Below are positions 1 through 9,127 of a stretch of 64,000 nt of DNA, one piece after another. Positions within the stretch are counted from its first letter, which is position 1; the number at the start of each line of letters is the position of its first letter. The notes beneath the pieces were generated by a model that was not told the origin of the DNA, ran no database searches, and was given only the letters and a program-made list of their open reading frames with translations. The stretch spans positions 1,600,618 to 1,664,617 of the forward strand of contig NC_010525.1 of NCBI RefSeq assembly GCF_000019805.1, given 5' to 3'. This stretch comes from Pyrobaculum neutrophilum V24Sta (GTDB taxonomy: Archaea; Thermoproteota; Thermoprotei; Thermoproteales; Thermoproteaceae). A program made the position numbers and the translations under genes.

Positions 1-1660
1 GTAGCTTAAGCCGCGAGGCGGCCATCATCACGCTGGGCGGCGGCGCCGCGTTGTATAACCTCCTCCAGTGTTGTACGACATCTGCCGTTTTGTCCCTCCT
101 CCAAGCGCTCGCCAGATCTATGTCGGCGCCGCCGTAGTCGAGCACCCTGTCGCGTACCTTCACCACCACGGGCAACTTCGCCAGAGGCCCCAGCACCACG
201 GCCTCCCCAACGTCTAGCCCCGGCAGGTTTTCGAGGAACTCCTGGGCTAGAAGCTCGCTGCTCTCACGGACAGCCTCCTGGTCCTTGGGGTTGACGATGC
301 GCATTATCACCTGGCTCTGGCACTGGCTGATGACGTCTGGGTCGACCTTGCTGGGCCTCTGGCTGACGATGACTAGGTAGACGCCGAACTTCCTGCCCTC
401 GGAGGCGACCCGGGAGAGCGCCTCGTAGGAGCGGGTCTTCCTAAGCGTTTTGGGGGGCGCGAACCGGTGGGCCTCCTCCACCAGAAGCACGACTGGCCAA
501 GGTATCTTCAGCCCCTTCAGCGACCTCACGTGCCTCACCCTTGCCTGAAATATCCTGTTGACTATGTGGGATACGACGTAGTCCTGAACCTCCTCGTTTA
601 CCCCCGCCAGGTTTATGATGGTGATGTCGGCGAGCATCTTCGACAGGGGGGTGGACCTGGAGGAGAACACCCCCAGCCTCTGTAGCTTCTTGAGGTACGT
701 CAAGGCGCTGAACACGGCGTGGCGATCCTTCTTCGCAATCTGCCGGAGGTCCTCCATGGGGAAATCGCCCTCTATCTTGTACTGCTGAAACAGCTTGTTG
801 AGGGCGTTTTCCCCCCTCAGCGCTGTGTGCAACACCATGCGTAGGAAGGAGAGGCCGACGGGCTTCCCCGTGGCCTTCCTCACCTTCCTGGCGTAGGACC
901 ACGCGAGGTATATCGCGTAGCGGATCTTCTTGGCTCCGGGGGGCACCCCCGCGGCGTTGGCCAAAGCCTCAGGTTCGCCGTCTAACACGCCGATCTTGTA
1001 CATAAGGTCGCCGGAGTGGTGCCTAGACACCTTCACGACGGTTGCGCTGTAGGGCCCCAGCTTGTATATCGAGTCCTTGATGGGCACGTACTCCCCGTGG
1101 GGGTCCACCACCACGATCTTGGCCCCCTTCTTCAGAAGCTCCTCGATTAAGACCACCGAGAACCACGTCTTCCCGCTGCCCGTGGCCGCGATGATGGCCA
1201 CGTGCCGCTTGACGCCGTTTAGGTCGAGGCAGACCTCCAGATCCCGGCTCGCCAGCCTCCCAACGCAGAGCCCGTTCTCCACCTTGAACAGCTCCTCTAT
1301 CTCGCCGTTTTCGGCCAGGTAGACCGGGGCGCCTATCCTCGGCGGGTGTTTAGGCTGCCTAAGCTCGCCCCCGTTGACGTAGCCCAGCACCTTCACCTTC
1401 GCGATCTGGACCTCCAGTATGTTGTCGGACACCTCCCTCATCACGCTGTAGAGGGGGAGGTCCCTCTTGGCGGAGTAGGGGTCTCTATACAGCTTCACGA
1501 TCTGGCCAAGCAACCTCACGTTTGCGTAGTCTCCGCCCGCCGCGTCGTACTCCACGTGGTCAACGGCGACGTAGTCGTAGAGGCTGACCGGCCTCTCCGG
1601 GTCGAGGGTCGCGACGAACTCGAAGGGCGTGGCCGCGGCGACGACGTAGCCAACCCTCAT
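1..1660 (-). CDS. herA: HerA DNA helicase/translocase (3' end outside window)
   Basis: Hexameric DNA translocase that works with NurA in archaeal DNA-end resection. The frame is open from ATG 1660 to the window edge (about 553 codons seen), so the C-terminus is missing. A HAS-barrel-type N-terminal region of about 140 residues precedes the ATPase core. Walker A is ATGSGKTW, followed by VVDPHGEY; Walker B is LLVEEAHRF, followed by IVSQRPSKVDP, all typical of HerA. The start overlaps the nurA stop as ATGA, so the two are translationally coupled and nurA is first in the operon. mre11 and rad50 are not between them; they could lie beyond the edge. Confidence 0.93.
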   Translation of the reverse strand, partial: MRVGYVVAAATPFEFVATLDPERPVSLYDYVAVDHVEYDAAGGDYANVRLLGQIVKLYRDPYSAKRDLPLYSVMREVSDNILEVQIAKVKVLGYVNGGELRQPKHPPRIGAPVYLAENGEIEELFKVENGLCVGRLASRDLEVCLDLNGVKRHVAIIAATGSGKTWFSVVLIEELLKKGAKIVVVDPHGEYVPIKDSIYKLGPYSATVVKVSRHHSGDLMYKIGVLDGEPEALANAAGVPPGAKKIRYAIYLAWSYARKVRKATGKPVGLSFLRMVLHTALRGENALNKLFQQYKIEGDFPMEDLRQIAKKDRHAVFSALTYLKKLQRLGVFSSRSTPLSKMLADITIINLAGVNEEVQDYVVSHIVNRIFQARVRHVRSLKGLKIPWPVVLLVEEAHRFAPPKTLRKTRSYEALSRVASEGRKFGVYLVIVSQRPSKVDPDVISQCQSQVIMRIVNPKDQEAVRESSELLAQEFLENLPGLDVGEAVVLGPLAKLPVVVKVRDRVLDYGGADIDLASAWRRDKTADVVQHWRRLYNAAPPPSVMMAASRLKL

Positions 1661-2946
1661 AGGCCCCACGCCAGCTTCACCCTCCTGGCCACCCCCACCT
1701 CCTCGGCCATCTTCTTAAGATACACCGCGTATTCCGAAAGCTGGCTGGACTTGAAGGACGCCACCGTGTGGGCGTACCAGAGCCAGGTGTTGTAGTGCGC
1801 CGGGTCCCTGTACTGGGCCGCCAGCGTGGACGCCACATCCTCCACCTTGGCCGCGGGGTAGAAGGCCTTGACCGGGGAGCCGTCAAACATCTTGGTCCCC
1901 TCCGCCGGGAGCTCCACCAGGAGGGGGGTGTCGTCGCTCCTCAGCCGGAGGTAGAAGAGGTATATCTTGGGGAGAGCCTCCAGAGACTCCCTGATGAGGC
2001 CGGGTATATCGCTGTTGAAGCCCTCCTTCAGCCTCAGAATCATGGAGTCCTCAAGCCTATCCTCCGCCGCCTTAACCAGCTTATCCACCGTGGCCAGCCC
2101 CTTGTAGTTAATATACGCGTCGCAACTCCCCACCAGCATCGGCACCGTGTAGTGGCCGGGGGGGAGGAGGCTTGACAGAAGCTCGCCGTCTGTTACAGAC
2201 TGGGCCACGAGGAGGGCCAACAGCCGCGCCCCCGCGTAGTCGTGCCCCCTAGCGGCTTTGTAGAGGTCGAGGAGCTCCCTGCGGAACCTCCTAATCCACA
2301 AGATGGAGTACCACTGCAACCCCCTCTGGAAGAGGTAGTCCCTGTAGCGCTCCCCCAGCTTCTCAAACACCACGTGCTCCTTGAGGATCTTGAAGCTGTG
2401 GTCCTTCGACACGAAGACCAGCCTTGTCCCCCGCTCCTCCGCCGTCTTTATAAGCCTAGACAGAGTGTAGAGGGCGGTCGCAAGCTCCGGCACGTAGTAG
2501 AGGTTCTGGAACTCCCTCGTCAAGATCAAGTTGTGGACTAGCCTAAGGGCTTTGGCGTATAGAGAGCCGTCCATCAGGAGGAGATCCACCCCGTGTTTCT
2601 CCACAGCCCTAATCCCCACCAGCGACTCGGCGATGACTAGGTAGGCCCACGGGAGACTTGCCGAGTCCACCGCCGCCACATCAGCTATGAACTCCCTCTC
2701 GAGGAAGTCCGGCCCCACCGCCGCCGCCCTCGCCAGCACCACCTGGTGGCCGTTGGCGAGCTTAACCACCCCGATGCCGCCGTCGACGCCGGCGGCCCTA
2801 AGCGCGGCCTCCTCCTGAGGAACCGGCCTCTTGAGTATGTAGCTGGAGAGCTCCTCCAGCGGGTAGTCCTGAAGAGATCTACTACCGAGGTACTCCCTCA
2901 GCTTCCGCCCCGCCGACGCCATAAACATGTCGAAAAAGTGGTCCAC
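1657..2946 (-). CDS. nurA: NurA 5'-3' nuclease
   Basis: NurA-domain nuclease (429 aa), partner of HerA in DNA-end processing. The family's first acidic motif is visible as AGVDGGIG near residue 69, and conserved RLVFVSKDHS lies mid-protein. I chose GTG 2946 because a TATA-like box (TATATAAG) sits about 24 nt upstream; a longer reading from TTG 3009 would place that promoter inside the gene. The gene is first in the operon and overlaps herA by four bases. It is divergent from moxR across a short promoter region. Family assignment rests on the motif, the length and the herA neighbour. Confidence 0.9.
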   Translation of the reverse strand: MDHFFDMFMASAGRKLREYLGSRSLQDYPLEELSSYILKRPVPQEEAALRAAGVDGGIGVVKLANGHQVVLARAAAVGPDFLEREFIADVAAVDSASLPWAYLVIAESLVGIRAVEKHGVDLLLMDGSLYAKALRLVHNLILTREFQNLYYVPELATALYTLSRLIKTAEERGTRLVFVSKDHSFKILKEHVVFEKLGERYRDYLFQRGLQWYSILWIRRFRRELLDLYKAARGHDYAGARLLALLVAQSVTDGELLSSLLPPGHYTVPMLVGSCDAYINYKGLATVDKLVKAAEDRLEDSMILRLKEGFNSDIPGLIRESLEALPKIYLFYLRLRSDDTPLLVELPAEGTKMFDGSPVKAFYPAAKVEDVASTLAAQYRDPAHYNTWLWYAHTVASFKSSQLSEYAVYLKKMAEEVGVARRVKLAWGL

Positions 2947-2965
2947 GCCTATTTTATCTACAGCA

Positions 2966-2975
2966 CTTATATAGC
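2966..2975 (-). promoter_or_regulatory. TATA-like box for nurA-herA
   Basis: GCTATATAAG on the minus strand, centred about 24 nt before GTG 2946. This is the leaderless spacing seen throughout the window and it decides the nurA start. Confidence 0.65.
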
Positions 2976-3037
2976 TACGGTGGAAGCATACGGGGGGTGG
3001 GTAGGCCAAAACTTTCAGATGCGCCGTGTTGAAAAGA

Positions 3038-3044
3038 TTTTAAG
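3038..3044 (+). promoter_or_regulatory. TATA-like box for moxR operon
   Basis: TTTTAAG about 23 nt before the GTG start of moxR at 3063. It is divergent from the nurA promoter. Confidence 0.55.
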
Positions 3045-3062
3045 GGATAAACAAGTTGAAGC

Positions 3063-4169
3063 GTGGAGGAGCTTGTGAACAAGGTGGCGCAGGTGAGGAA
3101 AACTCTTGACTCCCTCTTCTACAAGTTCACAGACGAGATCACGGCGAGTCTCACCGCCGTGTTAACCAGGGAGAACTTCATACTAATCGGGCCTCCTGGC
3201 ACCGCCAAGACGATGCTGGTTGCGTCTACCTCCAAGCTCCTCAAGGCCAGGTGGTTCTACCGCCTGTTGACCAAGTTCACGGAGGTGGAGGAGGTGATCG
3301 GCCCCATCGACGTGGTGGAGCTACTTAAGGGAAACGTCAAGAGGATATACACCAACTCGATAGTCGAGGCGGACTTCGCCCTCCTGGACGAGATCTTCAA
3401 CGCCTCAAGCGCTATACTCAACACCATGCTCACAATACTAAACGAGAGGGTCATATACGACGGGGGGAGCATCATACCCGTCAAGACCTGGACCGTGTTT
3501 GGCGCAACCAACCGGATCCCAGACGAGGAGGAGCTTCAGGCGCTGTACGACAGATTCCCGCTGAGGGTTTTCACGAAATACGCCGAGCCGGACGAGACCG
3601 AGAACTTGATAAAGGCGGGGCTGAGGCTGAGGAGAGACCTAGAGAGGCTCACCCCCCTAATGACCATGGAGGAGGTGAAGAAGCTCAACGAATACGTCCA
3701 GAGCTACGTGTATGAGAACATGGACGCCATCGTGAGACACATATCGCCCATAGTCGCCTCCTACCTAGACCACGTGGTTATATCCAACAGGACCAGGGTT
3801 AAGGTCCCCCTCTACGTGGTATCCTACCTCTCAGTGTTGGGGATAAGCCCGTCTGATATCGACTCGGCGACCTTGAGGGCGGCCACGCTGAAGGTCCTCA
3901 AGTACCTGGTGAAGGACAGGGAGGATCTGTCAGAGTACGAGACCTTCCTCACCACCCACATGCCGGGGAACCTCTCCGCGCTGTACGATATGGTCAACGA
4001 AATAAAGGCGTTGGTGGCCAACAACGCGCTGTCGATCGCTAGGGAGAAGATCAAGGAGGCCTACGAGATACTGGACAAGTCGATAGCGGATCCGGTGGTC
4101 TACCGCTTCTTCCAGGTTGAGATCGAGGAGATAAAGTCCACCCTCGACATGTTGAGAAGCCAGCTGTGA
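3063..4169 (+). CDS. MoxR-type AAA+ ATPase
   Basis: MoxR/RavA-type AAA+ chaperone ATPase (368 aa), which normally acts with a VWA-domain partner. Walker A is GPPGTAKTM near residue 41, Walker B is ALLDEIF, and the sensor region is FGATNRIPD, followed by a helical lid. The GTG start at 3063 has a TATA-like box about 23 nt upstream. Its stop overlaps the GTG start of the next gene (GTGA), which encodes the expected VWA partner. The client complex cannot be told from the sequence. Confidence 0.9.
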   Translation: MEELVNKVAQVRKTLDSLFYKFTDEITASLTAVLTRENFILIGPPGTAKTMLVASTSKLLKARWFYRLLTKFTEVEEVIGPIDVVELLKGNVKRIYTNSIVEADFALLDEIFNASSAILNTMLTILNERVIYDGGSIIPVKTWTVFGATNRIPDEEELQALYDRFPLRVFTKYAEPDETENLIKAGLRLRRDLERLTPLMTMEEVKKLNEYVQSYVYENMDAIVRHISPIVASYLDHVVISNRTRVKVPLYVVSYLSVLGISPSDIDSATLRAATLKVLKYLVKDREDLSEYETFLTTHMPGNLSALYDMVNEIKALVANNALSIAREKIKEAYEILDKSIADPVVYRFFQVEIEEIKSTLDMLRSQL

Positions 4170-5446
4170 CCGGCGCACTTCTAAACGTGGACTACAACGA
4201 CGAGCTCACCCGCCTGAGGGTACACGAGATAGTTAGATACCTCCAGCGTGTGGGTATCCCGATAAAGCTCGCCAAGATCCCCAACGAGGTAATCGCCGAC
4301 TCCTTCTACGTACACTACAGGAAGCCGATACTCAGGGAGTCGCCGGGCCCCGGCGAGGCTCTGTGGTACCAGTTCCTGAGGACGTACCTATCCTCGGAGA
4401 TATACCAGGAGGTCTTCCAGATCAGCCGATACAACTACCAAGTCTCAAGATCAGCCTCCGTGAAGCTACTCCGGGCCTACAACAGCTTGATGACGAGGAT
4501 AGAGCGGGGCGCCGTCGGAGGCGTAGATCAGCAGGACCCCTCGGCCCAACAGCAGCTACGTCAGGAGATACAGAGCCTCCTCAGGTTCTACATGGGCAAC
4601 ATCAAAAACCTGGAGAAGCTCAGGAGGTCTATAACCAAGACCCTGGGCAACGAGGTTGGGAAGGAGGCGGCGGAGCTCCTCTTCGACATAGACATAGACC
4701 CCTACAGAGCCCGCCTTGCTAAAATCTTGGAGACCTTCGTGGAGACCCTCTCCGCCATCCAGGAGGAGCTGGAGGAGGGGGCGCAGGAGGAGAGAAAAGG
4801 CGTGATCTCCGGCATAGCCCGGCTCAGGGCTTTCGAAGATCTTCAGAGGGCTACGCCCCTGAGCAAGGCGATATACCTCCACTCAAGAGCGCTGTTTGGC
4901 TACAAGATCGCCACCAAGTCGCTCTCTATCTACGACACGTCGTTGGACACCCGCGAGAAGATATACCTCCTCATAGACAAATCGGGCTCCATGTTCTACA
5001 CACTCTACGACGGCGTGGCGATGGACATGACCCAGAAGATCACCTGGGCAACGGCGCTGGCGGTAGCCCTCATGAAGAGGAGCAGGAGGACCGTGTTGAG
5101 GTTCTTCGACCAGATGGTCTACCCGCCCATATACAGCACCAAGGAGATAATAAAATCCCTCCTGCGGGTCCTCCCCCTGGGGGGAACCGACATAACGGCG
5201 GCGGTTCACACAGCCATAAGAGATGCAAAACAGCAGGGACTCCACAGCTACAAACTCGTCATAGTTACCGACGGCGAAGACGACATGGTACACCCGGAGG
5301 TGCTCAAGGCGGCGAAAGCCGCCTTTAGAGAGGTGAAGGCGGTGTTAATCGGCGGAAACAACGAGGTAATAGAGGAGAATCTGCCAACGATAAAGATAAG
5401 CACTATCAACATAGAATCTCTTAGGAAAACGCTAAAAAGTATTTAA
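4166..5446 (+). CDS. VWA-domain protein, MoxR partner
   Basis: A protein of 426 aa with a helical N-terminal half and a C-terminal von Willebrand factor A domain. The metal-site (MIDAS) motif DKSGSMF is near residue 271, with the Thr loop LGGTDIT and the Asp motif VTDGED further on. Translationally coupled to moxR by a four-base overlap (GTG start 4166). MoxR-VWA pairs usually help insert metals into, or mature, large complexes; no client is adjacent. The basic, acidic-patched N-terminal half has no motif I recognise. Confidence 0.87.
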   Translation: MTGALLNVDYNDELTRLRVHEIVRYLQRVGIPIKLAKIPNEVIADSFYVHYRKPILRESPGPGEALWYQFLRTYLSSEIYQEVFQISRYNYQVSRSASVKLLRAYNSLMTRIERGAVGGVDQQDPSAQQQLRQEIQSLLRFYMGNIKNLEKLRRSITKTLGNEVGKEAAELLFDIDIDPYRARLAKILETFVETLSAIQEELEEGAQEERKGVISGIARLRAFEDLQRATPLSKAIYLHSRALFGYKIATKSLSIYDTSLDTREKIYLLIDKSGSMFYTLYDGVAMDMTQKITWATALAVALMKRSRRTVLRFFDQMVYPPIYSTKEIIKSLLRVLPLGGTDITAAVHTAIRDAKQQGLHSYKLVIVTDGEDDMVHPEVLKAAKAAFREVKAVLIGGNNEVIEENLPTIKISTINIESLRKTLKSI

Positions 5447-5466
5447 GGACGCTCCCCGACATATAC

Positions 5467-5886
5467 ATGAACTGTGGAGACATCGCCGCAAAACCTCCTG
5501 TCGTCGTTACGCCAGACGCCACGGTGGAGGAGGCCGCGGAGAAGATGATCACGCACAGGGTGGGCCTCTTGGTGGTGGTAGACAAGGAAACCCGGAGGAA
5601 GCCCATCGGCGTAGTCTCCGAGAGGGATCTCCTAAAGGCCGTCGCGGGGAAGATGCCCCCCACCACAACGGTGGATAAGGTGGGCACCATGGGGAACTAC
5701 GTATACGTCTACGCCGACGACCCCATAACCGTAGCCGCGCGCAAGATGAAACAAAACAACGTGAGACACGTAGTCGTCCTGGACAGAGGCGGAGAGCTAT
5801 ACGGCGTAATCTCCATACGGGACCTCATAGGCGAGAGGAAGGTGCTCGAAATACTGGCCAAGGAGTGGGCTCCCTCAATGGAATAG
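5467..5886 (+). CDS. CBS-domain-pair protein
   Basis: Stand-alone protein of 139 aa made of two CBS motifs, residues about 8-70 (ending IGVVSERDLLKAV) and 75-135 (ending YGVISIRDLIGE). Such Bateman modules bind adenine nucleotides and usually regulate a partner. It starts 20 nt after the VWA gene with its own AT-rich box (AAAAAGTATTTAAGG) overlapping the end of that gene, so it may be transcribed both with and without the moxR operon. Partner unknown. Confidence 0.9.
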   Translation: MNCGDIAAKPPVVVTPDATVEEAAEKMITHRVGLLVVVDKETRRKPIGVVSERDLLKAVAGKMPPTTTVDKVGTMGNYVYVYADDPITVAARKMKQNNVRHVVVLDRGGELYGVISIRDLIGERKVLEILAKEWAPSME

Positions 5887-5914
5887 TTTTTAAACGCTTC
5901 CCCTCCGCGGCGCC

Positions 5915-6075
5915 TGCCCTCGCCCCGGGAGGGGGGCCTCTGGGACGTGCTCAACGGCTAGGGCTCTTTATGGAGCTGAGGAACGTACGCCTCAGCCGGC
6001 CGGCGAGCCCATGATCGAAGCGTCGAATCCGACGTGGACCGTCCGAAGAGTGCGAGGCGGTTGGGTGGCTTAGGG
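5915..6075 (+). ncRNA. possible structured RNA, weak
   Basis: Non-coding stretch between the CBS gene and the next promoter. A TATA-like TTTTTAAAC (5887-5895) would place a transcript start near 5917. A 7-bp hairpin (GCTGAGG 5975-5981 with CCTCAGC 5990-5996, 8-nt loop) is nested inside GGGCTC 5961-5966 with GAGCCC 6005-6010. I cannot match it to a known RNA family; RNase P and SRP signature sequences are absent. It may be only a GC-rich spacer. Confidence 0.3.
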
Positions 6076-6113
6076 GGTAGCAAATGTTTTTAAACATCCC
6101 GCAAGGCCCCGCC

Positions 6114-7355
6114 ATGAATAAAAACGTCATAGTTGGGATTGTGATAGCCGCGGTGGTTGTGGCCATAGCCGCCGTGGCTCTCTACAAGAATCCGCCTAAA
6201 TCCGCCCCGGCTCCCCCCGGCGGCACCCCCCCTGCGGGGACTCTATACATCTACCGCGTCAGGGTGGAGAGCGGCCACGCCATTGAGATGACGGCGTACT
6301 ACGCCCCCCTGGCGAACGGGCTGTTTTACGGCCAGGTGGCAAACCAGACACGTACCTACTTCCTGGTTAAAGACGGGATGATCAACGTCCTAGCCCAGTC
6401 GGGGGACAACAGCCAGAGGGCCACCTACTACAACAAGCTTCTAGAGATATGCGTCAACAGCACCACCGCCGCCACGGTGGCGGGCGAGAAGATAACTATA
6501 GGCAGTAGCAGATGCACGCCCTCTCCCAACCCCCTGCCCGCAGTGAAGACCTTCGACGACCTCCTCATGCTGATCCAGGGCTTGCCGGGCCCCGTCAACG
6601 GAACTGGCTGGGTTAAATCCGGCGTTGCCCAGACCCCCTTCGGCCAAGCGACTGTGTATACGAACAAGACCGAGGTGCCCATAGTGGTTGGCCTAACAGC
6701 GGTCTTGAGCTACGAGAAGCAGGTCCTGCCGGACGGCTCCCTATACTCCTTCAAGGTGCAACTCGCCTATGGGACACAGGTGGCCGCGACGCTGACGTAC
6801 ACCCTCGTCAACAAGAGCCAGATCACGCCGGAGGTGAGGACCATCATAGAAGATCTCTCGGTCCCAGTCGCCGCCGCTGGGGGAGGAGGCCTAGACATCT
6901 TGAAGGTAGCTGAGAAGATAGGCATGTCGTATAACGGGACGTGGCCCGCCGCCGTGGTCTTCTTCGACCTGGAGTGCCCCTACTGCGCCCGCCTCTTTGT
7001 ACACAACTACACCCTGTTCCAGGGCCACAAGCTGGTCCTCGTCGACCTCGTGGTCCACCCCGAGGCCCTCCCGGCGCATGAAAGGCTGAGGTGCCTATAC
7101 AAGAACTCGCCGGCGGAGGTTATCCCAACGCTGAGGCAGCTCTACGCCAGGTTCCTCGCAGGAGACAGCAACTACACCAGCGTTCTCCCACAGGATAGGT
7201 GCCCCATCGACGCAAACGCCGGCATGCAACTGGCGACACTCCTCGCTGGGCAAAACGTGGGGACCCCCATGGTCGTGGTGGTCTACCCAAACGGCACCTT
7301 CACAACAATTGTGGGCTACGACCCAAAGGCAATAGCGGCGGCGCTGAAGGGCTAA
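6114..7355 (+). CDS. exported thioredoxin-fold (DsbA/DsbG-like) protein
   Basis: Membrane-anchored protein (413 aa) with one N-terminal transmembrane segment (residues about 5-24), a Pro-rich linker, an extracytoplasmic domain with many N-glycosylation sequons, and a C-terminal thioredoxin fold. The active site is LECPYCARLF near residue 288 and the cis-Pro loop is GTPMVVV near residue 381. It is probably a disulfide oxidoreductase or isomerase outside the membrane. I chose ATG 6114 because GTTTTTAAAC lies about 24 nt upstream; the ten codons before it would overlap that box. Substrate unknown. Confidence 0.82.
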   Translation: MNKNVIVGIVIAAVVVAIAAVALYKNPPKSAPAPPGGTPPAGTLYIYRVRVESGHAIEMTAYYAPLANGLFYGQVANQTRTYFLVKDGMINVLAQSGDNSQRATYYNKLLEICVNSTTAATVAGEKITIGSSRCTPSPNPLPAVKTFDDLLMLIQGLPGPVNGTGWVKSGVAQTPFGQATVYTNKTEVPIVVGLTAVLSYEKQVLPDGSLYSFKVQLAYGTQVAATLTYTLVNKSQITPEVRTIIEDLSVPVAAAGGGGLDILKVAEKIGMSYNGTWPAAVVFFDLECPYCARLFVHNYTLFQGHKLVLVDLVVHPEALPAHERLRCLYKNSPAEVIPTLRQLYARFLAGDSNYTSVLPQDRCPIDANAGMQLATLLAGQNVGTPMVVVVYPNGTFTTIVGYDPKAIAAALKG

Positions 7356-7409
7356 ACCCCCAGGTGGGGCGGTTCACCTCTTTAAACGATGGAGAATCCA
7401 CGTTTTGAC

Positions 7410-7481
7410 GCAGGTGGGAGAATATACTGTCCGGCAGGTGGGAGAATATACTGTCCGGCAGGTGGGAGAATATACTGTCCG
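7410..7481. repeat. three perfect tandem copies of a 24-bp unit
   Basis: Units 7410-7433, 7434-7457 and 7458-7481 are identical with no spacers. Each begins GCAGGTGGGAG, carries an AT-rich core AATATACT and ends GTCCG. The array lies between two convergent genes in a 282-bp gene-free stretch. The unit length is a multiple of three, so a short frame through it spells an octapeptide repeat, but I see no support for coding. There are no spacers, so it is not CRISPR. Confidence 0.95.
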
Positions 7482-7637
7482 CAACGGTAGGGGGCGGCGT
7501 CTCAAGAGGTGCCCCGACCGCGCTTGGAGGAGGGCCGTCCGGCTCCATACATGGTGCGCCTGGGGCTGTTGGGCCGTCGAAGGCGCGGGCGAGGCGACTT
7601 GGTGAAAGAACGACGGGGCAAACGGACCGCCGGGTTT
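7482..7637. other. gene-free GC-rich spacer after the triple repeat
   Basis: No convincing gene. The stretch ends in CCGCCGGG followed by five T on the plus strand, just before the stop of the minus-strand permease. If the repeats are promoters, as their AATATACT cores allow, this would be the transcript. Confidence 0.3.
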
Positions 7638-8399
7638 TTAGCTATATCTCTTTATTGAGCGGAAGTATATAGTGGCGGCTACTATGGAGGGGATCAGCAT
7701 GAGGGTTGCCAGGGCGTACATCGTGGGGTCGCCTCTTCCTCGGGCGGCGTAGCTCCAGAGCAATATGGGGGCTGTCACAAATCCTGGGCTTGTGGTAAAG
7801 GCGGTTTTTATGTACGTATCGAAGGAGTTGGCGAAGACGATGAGGAAGGTGGCGACAAACGCCGGCATCATTATAGGCAACACCACGGCGGACACGGTTT
7901 TGGCCTCAGAGGCGCCGAGCACCCTCGCGGCCTCCACAACGTTCCTCCCCACGTATGACATGTAGGGCACCAGTAAGACGTGGGCCGTGGGGAGGGTGTA
8001 GGCCAGGTGGGCGAGGAATACCCCAATGGGGCCGAAGAGGTCGACGCCGGTGTAGCTTTTCGCCAGCGTGAGAGCGGCGGCGAAGGCGAGGGCTTCTGAG
8101 ACCTCGGGCATCACCACCGCACCCTGTGACAGAACCACGTATCTGTCGCCCCTAAGGCTGTAGGCCATGAATAGCCCTAGTAATGTGGAGGCCGCGGAGA
8201 CGGCGAGGGCGATCAGCAGGCTGTTCAGCAGCGCCTGCCACGCCTGCTCCCACTGGAGCAACGACAGGTACCACCGGACGGTGAAGCCGCCCCAGACGTA
8301 GGGGAGCTTGCTGTCGTTGAGCGACAGCGCCACTATTACCGCCACGGGCGTGTACAACGCGGCTATGAGTCCCCAGGTGTATAGCCTTAAAGCCCTCAT
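7638..8399 (-). CDS. ABC transporter permease (PotC type)
   Basis: Inner-membrane permease (253 aa) with about six hydrophobic segments and the ATPase-contact loop EAARVLGASEAKTV-x-VLPIMMP near residues 155-178. It is last in an ATPase-permease-permease operon and overlaps the previous gene by four bases. Size and arrangement fit the spermidine/putrescine-thiamine-iron importer group (PotC-like). No substrate-binding protein is encoded next to it, so the substrate cannot be assigned. Confidence 0.87.
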   Translation of the reverse strand: MRALRLYTWGLIAALYTPVAVIVALSLNDSKLPYVWGGFTVRWYLSLLQWEQAWQALLNSLLIALAVSAASTLLGLFMAYSLRGDRYVVLSQGAVVMPEVSEALAFAAALTLAKSYTGVDLFGPIGVFLAHLAYTLPTAHVLLVPYMSYVGRNVVEAARVLGASEAKTVSAVVLPIMMPAFVATFLIVFANSFDTYIKTAFTTSPGFVTAPILLWSYAARGRGDPTMYALATLMLIPSIVAATIYFRSIKRYS

Positions 8400-9127
8400 A
8401 TCGAGAGGGAACGTATCGTCCGCACCACTATGTAGGTCGCCAACAGCGACATGCCGGTCAACATAAGCGATAGCACGCTCCCGCTGAATATGTCCCTAGC
8501 CTTGAAGTAGAGGTCCCATATGTAGTTGCCGAATGTGTAGACCTTCCAAGCGCCGAGTACAGCCGGCATAATGACTTCCCCCGCGGCGAACAGGAAGACC
8601 AATATGAAGGCGGCCGCCACCCCCGGCAGAGTAAGCGGTAGCTCCACCCGGAGGAAGGCTTGGATCCTGGAGGCGCCCAGCGCCCTAGCTGCGTGGACGG
8701 GGGACTCGCTCAGCTTCTCCGCAGAGGCGTAGAGGGTAAGCAGGGAGTAGGGGAGGTACTCGTAGACCATACCCACCAAGACGCCTAGGGGTTGCCCCCA
8801 GAGGGCCACGCCAACCGTCTTCTCCAATACGGCGTATAAGACGAGGAGGGAGTACGCCTTGAGGAGCGTGCCCACCCAAAGCGGGGCCGTGAGAAGGGCA
8901 AACTCCAGCTCCGTCCCCCTCTTGGCTAGGTAGTAGGCGGCGGGGTAGGCGACGGCTATGGAGATCGCCGCGGCGGTTGCGGCTAGGAGGAGGGTGGACG
9001 CCACCATGGATAGGGAGGGTAGCCGTAGCTCTCCCCCCTCTGTGATGTAGTACCCCAGCGCGAGAAACGGAGCGTAGAAGAGCAACACCACAACGGCGAA
9101 GGAGACCGCCGCTATTTTCTTAATCAT
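8396..9127 (-). CDS. ABC transporter permease (PotB type)
   Basis: Permease (243 aa) with six predicted membrane segments and the coupling loop HAARALGASRIQAFLRVELP. It pairs with the permease that follows. The start overlaps the ATPase stop and its own stop overlaps the next start (ATGA both times), so all three are translated together. PotB/CysT-like by size and loop; substrate not determinable. Confidence 0.87.
   Translation of the reverse strand: MIKKIAAVSFAVVVLLFYAPFLALGYYITEGGELRLPSLSMVASTLLLAATAAAISIAVAYPAAYYLAKRGTELEFALLTAPLWVGTLLKAYSLLVLYAVLEKTVGVALWGQPLGVLVGMVYEYLPYSLLTLYASAEKLSESPVHAARALGASRIQAFLRVELPLTLPGVAAAFILVFLFAAGEVIMPAVLGAWKVYTFGNYIWDLYFKARDIFSGSVLSLMLTGMSLLATYIVVRTIRSLSI

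Noticed and set aside
2947-3009. Longer nurA start at TTG 3009
   Set aside because: It would place the TATATAAG promoter inside the gene; the GTG at 2946 has the right spacing.
7410-7481. Possible CRISPR array
   Set aside because: Repeats abut with no spacers, and no cas genes are in the window.
7405-7605. Frame encoding three copies of an octapeptide QVGEYTVR
   Set aside because: It exists only because the 24-bp repeat is divisible by three; no promoter-start spacing and no protein-like continuation.
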